Shown: positions 7,079 through 14,766, numbered from the stretch's first letter. The stretch: 16,204 bases of DNA from Cellvibrionales bacterium UBA1963 (GCA_002336035.1 DDED01000171.1:1-16204), one strand, 5' to 3'. The notes: generated by a model not told the origin, from the letters alone. Made by a program: numbers and translations.

Positions 7079-7786
7079 ATGACACAAAAATTATTAGTAA
7101 TTACGGGTGCCAGCCGAGGCATAGGTCGAGCGACCGCAAAATTATTTTTGGCGGCAAATTATAAGGTGGTAAACATTTCACGTCGTGACCCTGAAATTAA
7201 AGGCGTGCATCATATTTCGGCTGATTTAGCTGAGCCACAATGGGCTTCATCGATTGCGGGTCAACTTCATGAGCAGGTTAACTTGGCTTCGCAGATCGTT
7301 ATTATCCATAGTGCTGGATTATTATTAAAAGACAATATTGAAACAGTAACAGCTGATGATTTGCACCGTGTTATGCAGGTTAACGTTATTGCACCCGCAG
7401 AGCTGAATCAATTATTGTTGCCCTCAATGACGGCAGGCTCAGCGATCATTTATGTAGGTTCTACTTTATCTGAAAAAGCAGTATCTAACAGTTGCTCATA
7501 CGTGACATCTAAACATGCGATGGTTGGTCTAATGCGCGCTAACTGCCAAGATTTAATTGGCAGAGAAATTCACACCGTATGTGTTTGTCCTGGCTTTACT
7601 GAAACAGAAATGCTTAGTGATCATGTGGGTGGGAGTCAAGAAATTCTTGCTGATATTGCTAGCGGCGTGACATTTAATCGTTTAATTGCACCGTCAGAAA
7701 TGGCAGCAACATTAAAATTTGCAGCAGAAAACCCGGTGATGAATGGGTCAGTTATGCATGCTAACTTAGGTCAAGTTGAAAGTTAA
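7079..7786 (+). CDS. SDR family oxidoreductase (NADPH-type)
   Basis: A short (235 aa) classical SDR. It has TGASRGIG (9-16) and SRR at 34-36 after beta-2, where the arginines favour NADP(H). HSAG stands at the NNAG position (77-80), and the catalytic set is N102, S128, Y141 and K145 (YVTSK). PGFTETEM (172-179) is the substrate-loop start. The C terminus lacks the usual VDGG motif, ending NGSVMHANLGQVES. It is likely a carbonyl or 3-ketoacyl-type reductase working with the crotonase encoded 38 nt upstream. The ATG at 7079 is preceded by CAGAGA. The substrate is unknown. Confidence 0.9.
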   Translation: MTQKLLVITGASRGIGRATAKLFLAANYKVVNISRRDPEIKGVHHISADLAEPQWASSIAGQLHEQVNLASQIVIIHSAGLLLKDNIETVTADDLHRVMQVNVIAPAELNQLLLPSMTAGSAIIYVGSTLSEKAVSNSCSYVTSKHAMVGLMRANCQDLIGREIHTVCVCPGFTETEMLSDHVGGSQEILADIASGVTFNRLIAPSEMAATLKFAAENPVMNGSVMHANLGQVES

Positions 7787-7835
7787 TATGCATGTTAGGC
7801 TCGGTATTTACTCTTTAAATATACAATAACAGCGT

Positions 7836-7867
7836 GTTGAAGATAACGATTATTTTCAACCGTTTTT
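7836..7867 (+). terminator. Rho-independent terminator of the crotonase-SDR operon
   Basis: An 11-bp stem (7836-7846 with 7850-7860, one G-T wobble) and a 3-nt loop are followed by CGTTTTTA. It lies 50 nt after the SDR stop. Its T-tract meets the TAA stop of the convergent SRPBCC gene (7866-7868). Confidence 0.7.
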
Positions 7868-8297
7868 ATTGGACGGCCTTAGCGATTTCCTTGAGCATGT
7901 TGCCATAGGTATCTTCCATCATGCTGATCATCATTTCCGGGGTCAGTCCATCCATCGTGACCTCAGTAAATGTCGCATGCCATTTTGCGTTAATGCCGCT
8001 GTTTGCGTCCTGCTTAAGTGACACGCACACTTGGTAGTTGGCCATAGGTGTACCAGGGATATGATAGTAAATACTGTGTCCGACACTGTCGATCCGATCA
8101 AGCACTTCATCGACAGGTTCAGCCATGTCGACCATGTGAATGCGCCGAATTTCACCGCTTCTGTCACTGTTATTACTAGCGATTTTTTCAACTTTTGTGG
8201 CTGGGCTGTACCAGTCAAGATTACTAAAATTTTCGACTAATGCCCAGATTTTCTCTAATGGTGCATCGATATTTTTTTCAGCGATAATTTCATGCAT
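7866..8297 (-). CDS. SRPBCC family protein (polyketide cyclase/START-like)
   Basis: A 143-aa protein with the helix-grip pattern of the SRPBCC superfamily. An N-terminal strand carries the family-typical KNIDAPLEKIWALVENFSNLDWY segment (positions 8-30). The middle is beta-rich, with GEIRRIHMVD, VDEVLDRID and NAKWHATFTEV. A long C-terminal helix ends in MMEDTYGNMLKEIAKAV. Members bind hydrophobic ligands in a deep cavity, and some act as cyclases or hydrolases. The ligand here is unknown. It is the last gene of the minus-strand run, 86 nt after the MFS gene. No strong Shine-Dalgarno is visible before the ATG at 8297. Cytoplasmic, with no signal peptide. Confidence 0.85.
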   Translation of the reverse strand: MHEIIAEKNIDAPLEKIWALVENFSNLDWYSPATKVEKIASNNSDRSGEIRRIHMVDMAEPVDEVLDRIDSVGHSIYYHIPGTPMANYQVCVSLKQDANSGINAKWHATFTEVTMDGLTPEMMISMMEDTYGNMLKEIAKAVQ

Positions 8298-8383
8298 AAG
8301 CTTGTCATACCTATTAGTCGATTACGTTAAATAAATGATCAGCGTATCATAGAGCTTATTTTAGCCGATAGGATTAACAATTT

Positions 8384-9664
8384 TTATTGATTCGAGGCTA
8401 ACTTGTCGGTGACGTAGCTATCCAATTGGCTTAGAGCTCGATTTTGCCAATGAAATAAAAACACGGCTAACAGCAAGGCTGTTGCAGCAATAACGGTGGA
8501 GCTTTGAATACCTATAAGTTGGGCTAAATAAGCCATGGGTAATACCCCTAGCGGGGTAAGGCCAAATGCCATTAGCATGAAGGCTGAAATACGACCGCGC
8601 TGTTCATCAGTGACGAGGATTTGTACCATAGTATTGTTAAGTGTTTGGCTAGCACTAGCCGCAGCATTGGCAAATAAAAGCGGCACGAGCGCTAAATAAA
8701 AGTTTTTAGTTACAGCAAAAACGATGAGTAAAAGACCGAATAAAACCGTGGTTATGATCATTAATTGAGTCCTATCGGTTCGCTCACCACGACTAGCAAC
8801 CCACACAGAGCCTAGCACACCACCCAGACCAGAAACCCCCATGAGCAAGCCAAGTCCGCGCTCACCGACGCTCCAGACATGATCAGCAAATACGACCAGC
8901 AGATTTTGCACCGGCAAGGCGAGCAACATCGGTAATAAGCCAAAGCTCACGCAAACAAGCAGTGGGCGATAGCCGATGATGTAGCGAATACCTAACAATA
9001 TATCTTCACGAATCTTTTTGTCAGAAGGGATGCGTAGCACGGGTTGATAGCGAATGGCTGACATGCATATTAGCGCTAAAAGGAATAAACCAATTGAAAT
9101 AACATAGGCCCCTTTGGTAGAAAATAAACTGATAGCAAGCCCCATCATAGCAGGGCCAAGAACGCGAGATAAATTGACTATAGTGCTGGATAAAGCAATT
9201 GCACTGCCGAGATTTTTTTCGCCGACAAGATTGTAAACAAGAGCCGAGCGAGAGGGCATGATTAAAGGAATAATAGTTCCGCCAATTATGCCAGCAATCA
9301 GTAGATGTGAAAAAGACAGGTTATTATTTATTAACAACAGCAATACCCAACTTTCATTAGCAATGACTAAAAGTTGACCCGTGAGGACAATTTTTCTTCG
9401 ATCGAAACGGTCACCCAAGGCACCACCAACTAATGAAAATAACAGCATTGGAATTGCAAAGGCGATATTAATATAAGCCAGTGACATTTCATCATTCGTC
9501 AGTTCCCAGGCTAAAAAAGTACGAGTTAACACTTGGCCTTGCATGGCGAGAAAAAAAGCCGAATTACTGGCGATTAGCCAGCGAAATGAGGGAATGCTAA
9601 GTGTCTGCAAAGACTGTCGCCATTGGCTGTTTGGCTTATCTGATGGCTTAGGTTGAATAGACAA
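8384..9664 (-). CDS. MFS transporter (EntS/MFS_3-like exporter)
   Basis: A 426-aa inner-membrane protein with roughly 12 hydrophobic segments, starting with one around residues 29-48. The conserved loop between TM2 and TM3 is GGALGDRFDRRK (80-91), the MFS motif A. A second GG(V)LGS segment and the ERTDRTQLM loop mark the start of the second half, and a SQTLNNTMVQ region precedes EQRGRISAFMLM. This pattern is typical of MFS_3 proteins related to enterobactin exporter EntS and macrolide efflux proteins. It probably exports a small hydrophobic compound. The start is TTG at 9664, with GGAT about 8 nt upstream; the nearby ATG (9677) is out of frame. It follows the isomerase-like crotonase gene after 129 bp containing a stem-loop. 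Confidence 0.9.
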   Translation of the reverse strand: MSIQPKPSDKPNSQWRQSLQTLSIPSFRWLIASNSAFFLAMQGQVLTRTFLAWELTNDEMSLAYINIAFAIPMLLFSLVGGALGDRFDRRKIVLTGQLLVIANESWVLLLLINNNLSFSHLLIAGIIGGTIIPLIMPSRSALVYNLVGEKNLGSAIALSSTIVNLSRVLGPAMMGLAISLFSTKGAYVISIGLFLLALICMSAIRYQPVLRIPSDKKIREDILLGIRYIIGYRPLLVCVSFGLLPMLLALPVQNLLVVFADHVWSVGERGLGLLMGVSGLGGVLGSVWVASRGERTDRTQLMIITTVLFGLLLIVFAVTKNFYLALVPLLFANAAASASQTLNNTMVQILVTDEQRGRISAFMLMAFGLTPLGVLPMAYLAQLIGIQSSTVIAATALLLAVFLFHWQNRALSQLDSYVTDKLASNQ

Positions 9665-9704
9665 AGACGATATCCATACTGTTTAAAATCTCATTAGATC
9701 ACAG

Positions 9705-9723
9705 GTTAGCCTGCTCGGCTAAC
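9705..9723. repeat. 7-bp stem-loop upstream of the MFS gene
   Basis: GTTAGCC (9705-9711) and GGCTAAC (9717-9723) pair around a 5-nt loop, 41 nt before the TTG start of the MFS gene. A second small palindrome AAACACxGTGTTT followed by T-rich sequence on the minus strand lies near 9735-9748 and may weakly terminate the preceding crotonase transcript. Confidence 0.35.
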
Positions 9724-9793
9724 AGAACAAGGTAAAAACACGGTGTTTAACCTCTCTCTTTGGCGTTAATAACGTAGGACTAGGACGCAGTGA

Positions 9794-10468
9794 TTAGGCC
9801 TGATCAATGTGAGTTAAAATCGCTTGGTTGATACCGCTCTTTAAGCCACTTACCGCGTCGCGATTTTTCCCAAGCATTGCTTGGATGAGTTTTTCAGCCT
9901 CAGTAAAAAGTGCATCTAACGAACAGCAATGGTCAATAATGCCATGGGCTAAAGCCATTGGTGCACTTATTTTTTCCCCTGCTAGTAGGCTGTCACGAAC
10001 GGCTCGATTGTTCATTTTATTGATCACTAAAGCGTTCATTGAAGGAATTAACACCATACCAAGATCGACTTCAGGCAGACAAAAGTAACCGCGGTCTTCG
10101 CGCATCACTTGGTAATCACTGGCCAGTACGATCATCGCGCCTAAGCCATAGGCATGGCCGTTAATGGCGGATACAAGAGGAATAGGCAGCGTCAATAGTC
10201 GGCCGATCATTTTCATGCATTGGTGAACAAAATCCATTGCAAGATCGGGCTTTTCGGTAGTGAGGTATTGAAGATCTAAGCCCAGAGAAAATTTTTTTTC
10301 TTCACCGCTTATGATTAGTCCGGCAATCGTTTCATCTGCTAGTACTTGATCCAGCGCTTGATTAAATTCAGCCAGGCTGGCTGGGTTGAACTTGCCTTCT
10401 TGATGCATGATCAACGTTGCAATAGCTGGATCACTGCTGAGTGTCTTGTTAATACTAATTACGGGCAT
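9794..10468 (-). CDS. Crotonase-superfamily protein, probable enoyl-CoA delta-isomerase
   Basis: A 224-aa crotonase-fold protein, shorter than hydratases. It resembles plant peroxisomal enoyl-CoA delta-isomerase (ECI1-type) in KKFSLGLDL (58-66), in NGHAYGLGA (103-111) and in the EDRGYFCLPEVDLGM segment (124-138). The first crotonase Glu position is M112, whereas E133 in LPEVDLG is retained. This single-Glu pattern fits delta3,delta2-enoyl-CoA isomerases, which shift double bonds during beta-oxidation of unsaturated acyl-CoAs. The ATG at 10468 has GAGAAA upstream. It is 45 nt after yhhQ on the same strand. The C-terminal helix ends early (ILTHIDQA). Isomerase function is inference from the motif pattern. 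Confidence 0.85.
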   Translation of the reverse strand: MPVISINKTLSSDPAIATLIMHQEGKFNPASLAEFNQALDQVLADETIAGLIISGEEKKFSLGLDLQYLTTEKPDLAMDFVHQCMKMIGRLLTLPIPLVSAINGHAYGLGAMIVLASDYQVMREDRGYFCLPEVDLGMVLIPSMNALVINKMNNRAVRDSLLAGEKISAPMALAHGIIDHCCSLDALFTEAEKLIQAMLGKNRDAVSGLKSGINQAILTHIDQA

Positions 10469-10513
10469 AATATTTCTCGCGTCAATAAAGACTGTAAAAT
10501 AGGTGTTGGGTGT

Positions 10514-11296
10514 TTAATCAACGAGTGCATTGTCTATGTGCAAATACGTTTTTAACCGATGCACCAAAAAATAAAAAGGCCCCGTGTCAATCAGAGCGAC
10601 CGTCATCTTAAATAGATAATTACTGCCGATTAAAACCAGCAATGCATGCAAGGCAATATTGCCAGCCAAAAAAGCCGCTCCAAAGGTGATCGAAATCACC
10701 ATAACTGAATCGACGGCTTGGCTAATCAATGTGCTACAGTTGTTTCGTAGCCAAAGGTGTTTGCCCTTGGTGAGTTTTTTCCAGAAGTGAAACAGCCGAA
10801 CATCTGTATATTGTGCGGCAATATAGGCCATCATCGAGGCAAATACTGCACCGGCAGTGCATTGATAAATGAGCTGAAACAATTCAATTTGGCCCTCGAC
10901 ACTGTTACCAGAAGGTAAGCTGACGGCTTCGGCAAGTTGCAGTACTTGCCAAGGCGGCATAGCGGTTTCGGCGACCGAGGGTATTTGGTTGCCTAGCCAC
11001 ATAACACCCAAAATGAAAAAATTAAGCACCAGCCCCACTGTGACAACAAAGTTAGCCCTTGCTCGACCGTAAAACTCGCAGATTAAATCGGTGCATAAAA
11101 AAGTGAGTGGATAGGGCAACACCCCAATTGCTAATTGCATGGGACCTAGTTGAATAAAACGAGTAATTCCCACCACGTTAAGTAGCGTCATGGCACAAAT
11201 AAATAGCGCTGCCAAACTAAAAAATACCCGTTCTCGACGCTCAATCAATTCGCTTTCAGTGATGTTAGGTTTTGGTGGGATAGGACTGCAGCTCAA
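10514..11296 (-). CDS. yhhQ: Queuosine precursor transporter (YhhQ/Vut_1 family)
   Basis: A 260-aa integral membrane protein with about six hydrophobic segments. Signature stretches of the YhhQ (former DUF165) family are LPYPLTFLCTDLICEFYGR (80-98) and WLRNNCSTLISQAVDSV (183-199). The family imports queuosine precursors such as preQ0 or preQ1 for tRNA modification. The start is TTG at 11296, supported by GAGG seven nt upstream (minus strand, near 11304-11307); there is no ATG in a suitable position. A long N-terminal segment (about 25 aa) and an insertion of about 30 residues near 108-138 make it longer than E. coli YhhQ (about 221 aa). It is divergent from rlmB and followed by the isomerase-type crotonase. 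Confidence 0.9.
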   Translation of the reverse strand: MSCSPIPPKPNITESELIERRERVFFSLAALFICAMTLLNVVGITRFIQLGPMQLAIGVLPYPLTFLCTDLICEFYGRARANFVVTVGLVLNFFILGVMWLGNQIPSVAETAMPPWQVLQLAEAVSLPSGNSVEGQIELFQLIYQCTAGAVFASMMAYIAAQYTDVRLFHFWKKLTKGKHLWLRNNCSTLISQAVDSVMVISITFGAAFLAGNIALHALLVLIGSNYLFKMTVALIDTGPFYFLVHRLKTYLHIDNALVD

Positions 11297-11423
11297 AAGA
11301 TGGCCTCATTATCAGTAGTATGTACCCAGAGTTTATACGGTATACTCACAGTATAACATTGATGGCTTGAGACAATACAGGTTGTTTCAGTACGGTCTTC
11401 TTTTTAAAGCATAGTGAGTTTGT
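11297..11423. promoter_or_regulatory. Divergent yhhQ/rlmB promoter region with TATAC repeats
   Basis: This 127-bp spacer contains TATACT-CAC-AGTATA (11341-11355), a perfect 6-bp inverted repeat, next to another TATAC (11335-11339). TATACT is a good -10 on either strand, but matching -35 boxes are poor. The symmetry may mark an operator or two overlapping promoters. Confidence 0.35.
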
Positions 11424-12209
11424 ATGGCAGGGCCAATTCTAGAATTTGTATACGGCATTAACGCCGTCGCAGAAATGATTAAGCATAGTGCCAAGTCGAT
11501 TGATCTGATTTACTTGCAAACGGGTCGCGACGATAAGCGCTTGGCGGCCATTAGTGCCGCTGCTAAACAGGCAGGAATAGCGGTTAATTTGGCCAGCAAG
11601 TCAGAAATAACAACGTTACTGGCGCCGTCGGCTGCACCTTCAAGCGAAGGATTGGACGCCATAGAGCCTAATCATCAGGGCGTTATAGCTGCATGTCGAC
11701 CGTCGCAAGCCCAAGATGAAAGTTTTCTTGATGCCTTGATAAAACGCACAGAAAGCCCGTTATTGTTGTTAGTGCTTGATGGTGTTACAGACCCCCATAA
11801 TTTAGGTGCTTGTTTACGCTCCGCGGATGCTGCGGGAGCAAATGCTGTGATCATTCCTAAAGATAATGCAGTAGGCTTGACGCCAGTGGTTAGAAAGGTT
11901 GCGAGTGGCGCCGCAGAAACGACACCGCTAGTGGTGGTGAAGAATTTAGCCCGAGCGATTAAAAACTTGCAAACCGCCGGTATCTGGGTGATGGGCGCAG
12001 CGGGTGAAACGGAGCAAAGCTTATTCCAGCTCGATTTGACTGGTCATACGGCTTTAGTGATGGGTGCTGAAGGGGGCGGTCTACGACGCCTAACCCGAGA
12101 ACGATGCGATAGCTTATTCAAAATCCCCATGCATGGTGCTGTCGAGAGCTTAAATGTATCGGTGGCGGCCGGTGTTTCTCTTTTTGAAGCCCTTCGACAA
12201 CGACATTAA
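11424..12209 (+). CDS. rlmB: 23S rRNA (guanosine-2251-2'-O)-methyltransferase RlmB
   Basis: A 261-aa SPOUT (TrmH-type) methyltransferase that 2'-O-methylates G2251 in the peptidyl-transferase P loop of 23S rRNA, using S-adenosylmethionine. The N-terminal L30e-like substrate-binding domain starts FVYGINAV (8-15) and has GRDDKR (34-39). The catalytic trefoil-knot domain shows motif 1 DPHNLGACLRSADAAGA (123-139, with N126 and R132), motif 2 LVMGAEGGGLRRL (211-223, with E216) and motif 3 IPMHGAVESLNVSVAAGVS (234-252). The linker is slightly expanded and Ala/Ser-rich (67-84). The ATG at 11424 has AGTGAG about 7 nt upstream. In E. coli rlmB directly follows rnr; here it stands alone, with its own promoter region. 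Confidence 0.96.
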   Translation: MAGPILEFVYGINAVAEMIKHSAKSIDLIYLQTGRDDKRLAAISAAAKQAGIAVNLASKSEITTLLAPSAAPSSEGLDAIEPNHQGVIAACRPSQAQDESFLDALIKRTESPLLLLVLDGVTDPHNLGACLRSADAAGANAVIIPKDNAVGLTPVVRKVASGAAETTPLVVVKNLARAIKNLQTAGIWVMGAAGETEQSLFQLDLTGHTALVMGAEGGGLRRLTRERCDSLFKIPMHGAVESLNVSVAAGVSLFEALRQRH

Positions 12210-12332
12210 GTCTGTAATGGCGATTTTCCAGCGCCTAACTGACGCTGGTTGACAATAATTTAACGCTTTTATCCCCATTAACTGGTTAGAATTATTATTT
12301 AGTTTTCCTATTATTGATGACAGGCATTGGAC

Positions 12333-13154
12333 ATGAGTGAAGAGTTAAGTATCAGCACAAAAAATTGCATTATCGAAAAACACGGCCGCACCTTAATTGT
12401 GACACTCAACCGGCCTGAAGCAAAGAATGCCTTCAGTCCAGAAATGTTATTAGGCATGTACAAAGCGTGGCGTTTGCTTGATGAAGATGACGAGTTGATG
12501 TGCGCTATCTTGACCGCTAATGGCGATACTTTTTGTGCTGGGATGGACTTAAAAGCCGGCGCCGATGGCCAGCAAAAAAGCACTGAAGAATTTATGACTT
12601 TAATGGGTGAAGTGCCGAATGTGCATTGGCAGGCACTGTTGCGTGACAATCGACCTAGCAAGCCGCTCATTTTAGCGGTTGAAGGCTATGCCTTAGCCGG
12701 CGGCACAGAAATCTTAGCCGGTACCGATTTGCGCGTGGCCGCAGAGGACGCGACCTTCGGCGTGACCGAAGTTGCGCGAGGCTTGTACCCCATGGCGGGC
12801 TCAAGTATTCGCTTGCCTCGACAGATTCCTTACTGCTTGGCCGCAGAGATTGTGTTGCTGGGGCGTCATATCACCGCGCAAGAGGCCTTAGAATGGGGCT
12901 TGGTTAATCGCTTGGTGCCAAAGGGTGAGACCTTGGCCGAAGCTAAATCCATGGCTGAAGAATTGTGTAAAACAGGCCCCGTTGCATTAAAAGCGATTAC
13001 GCGTTCTTTGCGTGAGATCCAAACCGATGTCGCAGAGCCAGAAGCGATGCTGCAGTCAGATGAATTAGCTAACCCTGTGTTTGCCTCTGACGATGCACGT
13101 GAGGGTATGAAAGCCTTTAAAGAAAAACGACCGGCCGTTTTCCAAGGTAAATAG
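12333..13154 (+). CDS. Enoyl-CoA hydratase/crotonase family protein
   Basis: A 273-aa crotonase with the canonical active site. It has oxyanion-hole motifs DTFCAGMDL (65-73) and EGYALAGGTE (117-126), and both acid/base glutamates, E126 and E146 (FGVTEVARG), spaced 20 residues apart as in rat crotonase. The C-terminal DAREGMKAFKEKRPAVF is the usual CoA-contacting helix. Syn-hydration of 2-enoyl-CoA is therefore feasible; the chain length or ring substrate is unknown. ATG at 12333 is chosen over the in-frame TTG at 12327, because AGG (12322-12324) is well spaced for it. It begins the plus-strand cluster with the methyltransferase, Ddn-like and ABM genes, the next start lying 45 nt downstream. 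Confidence 0.92.
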   Translation: MSEELSISTKNCIIEKHGRTLIVTLNRPEAKNAFSPEMLLGMYKAWRLLDEDDELMCAILTANGDTFCAGMDLKAGADGQQKSTEEFMTLMGEVPNVHWQALLRDNRPSKPLILAVEGYALAGGTEILAGTDLRVAAEDATFGVTEVARGLYPMAGSSIRLPRQIPYCLAAEIVLLGRHITAQEALEWGLVNRLVPKGETLAEAKSMAEELCKTGPVALKAITRSLREIQTDVAEPEAMLQSDELANPVFASDDAREGMKAFKEKRPAVFQGK

Positions 13155-13199
13155 CGCCTCAAACTGGTAGTCAGAACAACTGTATTAGGAGCGCCCTCA

Positions 13200-13829
13200 G
13201 TGTCAGCATTAATGGCTTTTTTTTATGATCGGACGATGTCGGCTCTTGAAAAGGCTTGCTTGCATGATTGGCGGACCGAGTTATTAGCTGAAGTGAAAGG
13301 TGAAGTGCTAGAAGTTGGCGCTGGCACTGGCGCTAATTTGGCTTATTACCCGAGTAATGATGTTCGCTTACTGTTATCTGAGCCTGATGACGCGATGCGC
13401 AAGCAGTTAGAAAGAAAAGTTGCGTTCATTCAGCGCGATGATATTTGCTTGACCAGTTTAAAGGCCGAAAAATTAACCCTCGACGATAATCGATTTGATT
13501 ATGTAGTGGCGTCTTTGGTTTGTTGTTCTGTCGCCAATATTGAGGCTAGCTTAGCCGAGATATTTCGTGTACTGAAACCCGGTGGGCATTATATTTTTAT
13601 CGAACATGTTGCGGCTAAAAAAGATTCTAAGGCACGGCGCTGGCAAGAATGGCTTACACCTTTATGGCGGAAATTCGCTGGCAATTGCCACCTCAACCGT
13701 GAGACCGAAAAGGCCATGGCCAGGGCGGGCTTTCAATTTGAAAAAATTCAGCGTGACGCCATGCCTGATTCTGTCCCCATTATTGTTCGCTCCTCTATTC
13801 ATGGTGTCGCCATGAAGCCGTTCAATTAA
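13200..13829 (+). CDS. Class I SAM methyltransferase, METTL7/TMT1-like
   Basis: A 209-aa Rossmann-fold methyltransferase. Motif I is LEVGAGTGAN (37-46), the acidic residue after beta-2 is E61, and motif post-II includes RVLKPGGHYIFIEHVAA. The pattern VCCSV, then RVLKPGG, EHVAA, W, CHLNRET and a C-terminal HGVAMKP corresponds closely to animal METTL7A/B (TMT1A/B). Those are, by published work, alkyl thiol S-methyltransferases. The membrane anchor of the animal proteins is missing, so this is a soluble form. GTG at 13200 is the start; AGGAG at 13187-13191 is correctly spaced. The TAA is 3 nt before the next gene, so the two are translationally linked. A thiol or lipid-derived substrate is inference. 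Confidence 0.85.
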   Translation: MSALMAFFYDRTMSALEKACLHDWRTELLAEVKGEVLEVGAGTGANLAYYPSNDVRLLLSEPDDAMRKQLERKVAFIQRDDICLTSLKAEKLTLDDNRFDYVVASLVCCSVANIEASLAEIFRVLKPGGHYIFIEHVAAKKDSKARRWQEWLTPLWRKFAGNCHLNRETEKAMARAGFQFEKIQRDAMPDSVPIIVRSSIHGVAMKPFN

Positions 13830-13832
13830 GTC

Positions 13833-14333
13833 ATGAAAATATCTCCTGTGCAGCGATTTATTCGCTGGTTTGGCGGTTCTACTATCGGCCGCCTCACCGA
13901 TCTTTGGTCTGTGCGCTGGCTGTCGTTCTCGCCCATTATTTGGGTGTTCACTAAAGACGATAAGTCAGGCTATAACAACCCTTGTATATTGACTTCAATT
14001 GGCCGTAAGAGCGGTCTGTCTCGCTCGACAGTATTGCCTGTTTTTCCGACCGAAAGCGGGCGTTTATTAGTTGTAGGGTCGCGCGGTGGCACGCGTATCG
14101 ATCCGCATTGGGCACATAATTTACGTGCCAGTACTCAGGCCAGTATTCGTTATAAACGTCGACAGCATGCCGTTAACGTGCGCACATTAAGCGGTGAAGA
14201 GCGTGATGTTATGTTCGCTTTGTGTTGCCGATATGCACCTGTTTATAGCCGTTATCAACAATGGGCTAATCAATACCCGCGCACATTACCGGTGTTTGAA
14301 CTGTCTTTGCTGGATGACCAGCGATTTACGTAA
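13833..14333 (+). CDS. Nitroreductase/deazaflavin-dependent (Ddn-type, F420H2_quin_red) family protein
   Basis: A 166-aa split-barrel protein. The Ddn-family core is evident: LTSIGRKSGLSRSTVLPV (53-70), LLVVGSRGGT (78-87), DPHWAHNLRAS (90-100) and a C-terminal RYAPVYSRYQQW (133-144) whose tyrosines (134, 138, 141) match the substrate-site tyrosines of M. tuberculosis Ddn. Actinobacterial members use F420H2 to reduce quinones or nitro compounds; others bind FMN, FAD or haem. Most Gammaproteobacteria do not make F420, so the cofactor here is unclear. The hydrophobic N-terminal stretch (21-39) may lie on a membrane. The ATG is 3 nt after the methyltransferase stop, without a strong Shine-Dalgarno, implying coupling. 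Confidence 0.82.
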   Translation: MKISPVQRFIRWFGGSTIGRLTDLWSVRWLSFSPIIWVFTKDDKSGYNNPCILTSIGRKSGLSRSTVLPVFPTESGRLLVVGSRGGTRIDPHWAHNLRASTQASIRYKRRQHAVNVRTLSGEERDVMFALCCRYAPVYSRYQQWANQYPRTLPVFELSLLDDQRFT

Positions 14334-14362
14334 TAAATACATTGAATAATTAAGGAAAAAAT

Positions 14363-14656
14363 ATGACTGTAAACGTTATTTTAGAGGCTCAAGCTAAACC
14401 TGAATGTGTTGACGAATTAGTCGCGACCTTTGACGCGATCTTGCCCGATACTCGTAACTATGAAGGCTGCATTGAAGTGAAGGTGTTGGCTAACCAAGAT
14501 GATCCAGCGAATATCGTACTGTTGGAAAAATGGAAAACTCGCGCTGACTATGAAGCCTATGTCGCTTGGCGTGCCGAGCAGGGCACCTTAGAATCATTGG
14601 GGGCATTGCTGGCATCACCTCCCAGCATTCGTTATTTTGATGAGGTAACCAAGTAA
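14363..14656 (+). CDS. Antibiotic biosynthesis monooxygenase (ABM) family protein
   Basis: A 97-aa dimeric ferredoxin-like protein of the ABM/YgiN-type family. It shows the usual order of an N-terminal strand VNVILEAQAKPE, helix DELVATFDAIL, YEGCIEVKVL, the diagnostic IVLLEKWKTRADYEAYVAWR (51-70) and a C-terminal strand. Members include cofactor-independent quinol monooxygenases and haem-degrading enzymes. The His often seen in the KW..Y..H helix is absent, so catalysis is not certain. AAGGA lies well spaced upstream of the ATG at 14363, 29 nt after the Ddn-like gene. It is the last gene of the cluster that starts at 12333. Confidence 0.87.
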   Translation: MTVNVILEAQAKPECVDELVATFDAILPDTRNYEGCIEVKVLANQDDPANIVLLEKWKTRADYEAYVAWRAEQGTLESLGALLASPPSIRYFDEVTK

Positions 14657-14667
14657 CCTGGTTACTT
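14651..14667. repeat. 8-bp inverted repeat over the ABM stop codon
   Basis: AAGTAACC (14651-14658) and GGTTACTT (14660-14667) pair perfectly around one T, extending imperfectly outward over GTAAC repeats (14645-14674). The hairpin includes the stop codon of the ABM gene and has no T-run after it. It may be a 3'-end structure for the cluster. Confidence 0.4.
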
Positions 14668-14766
14668 AGGTAACGTACTTACAGGGGGTGTCTGTTTCAT
14701 CGATACAATGTGCATCTCAATTCAGTTTTATATTGTTCGAGATGGTTGATCAATGAAAAAAAAATC

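Noticed and set aside
12228..12248. CCAGCG/CGCTGG stem-loop after rlmB as a terminator
   Set aside because: Only 6 bp with a 9-nt loop and no T-run after it.
12249..12254. TTGACA as the promoter of the crotonase at 12333
   Set aside because: The -35 match is perfect, but no acceptable -10 occurs at 16-18 bp.
14710..14766. GTG at 14710 as the start of the ATP-grasp gene
   Set aside because: No Shine-Dalgarno at usable distance and the extra 19 residues do not resemble the family; kept as an alternative only.
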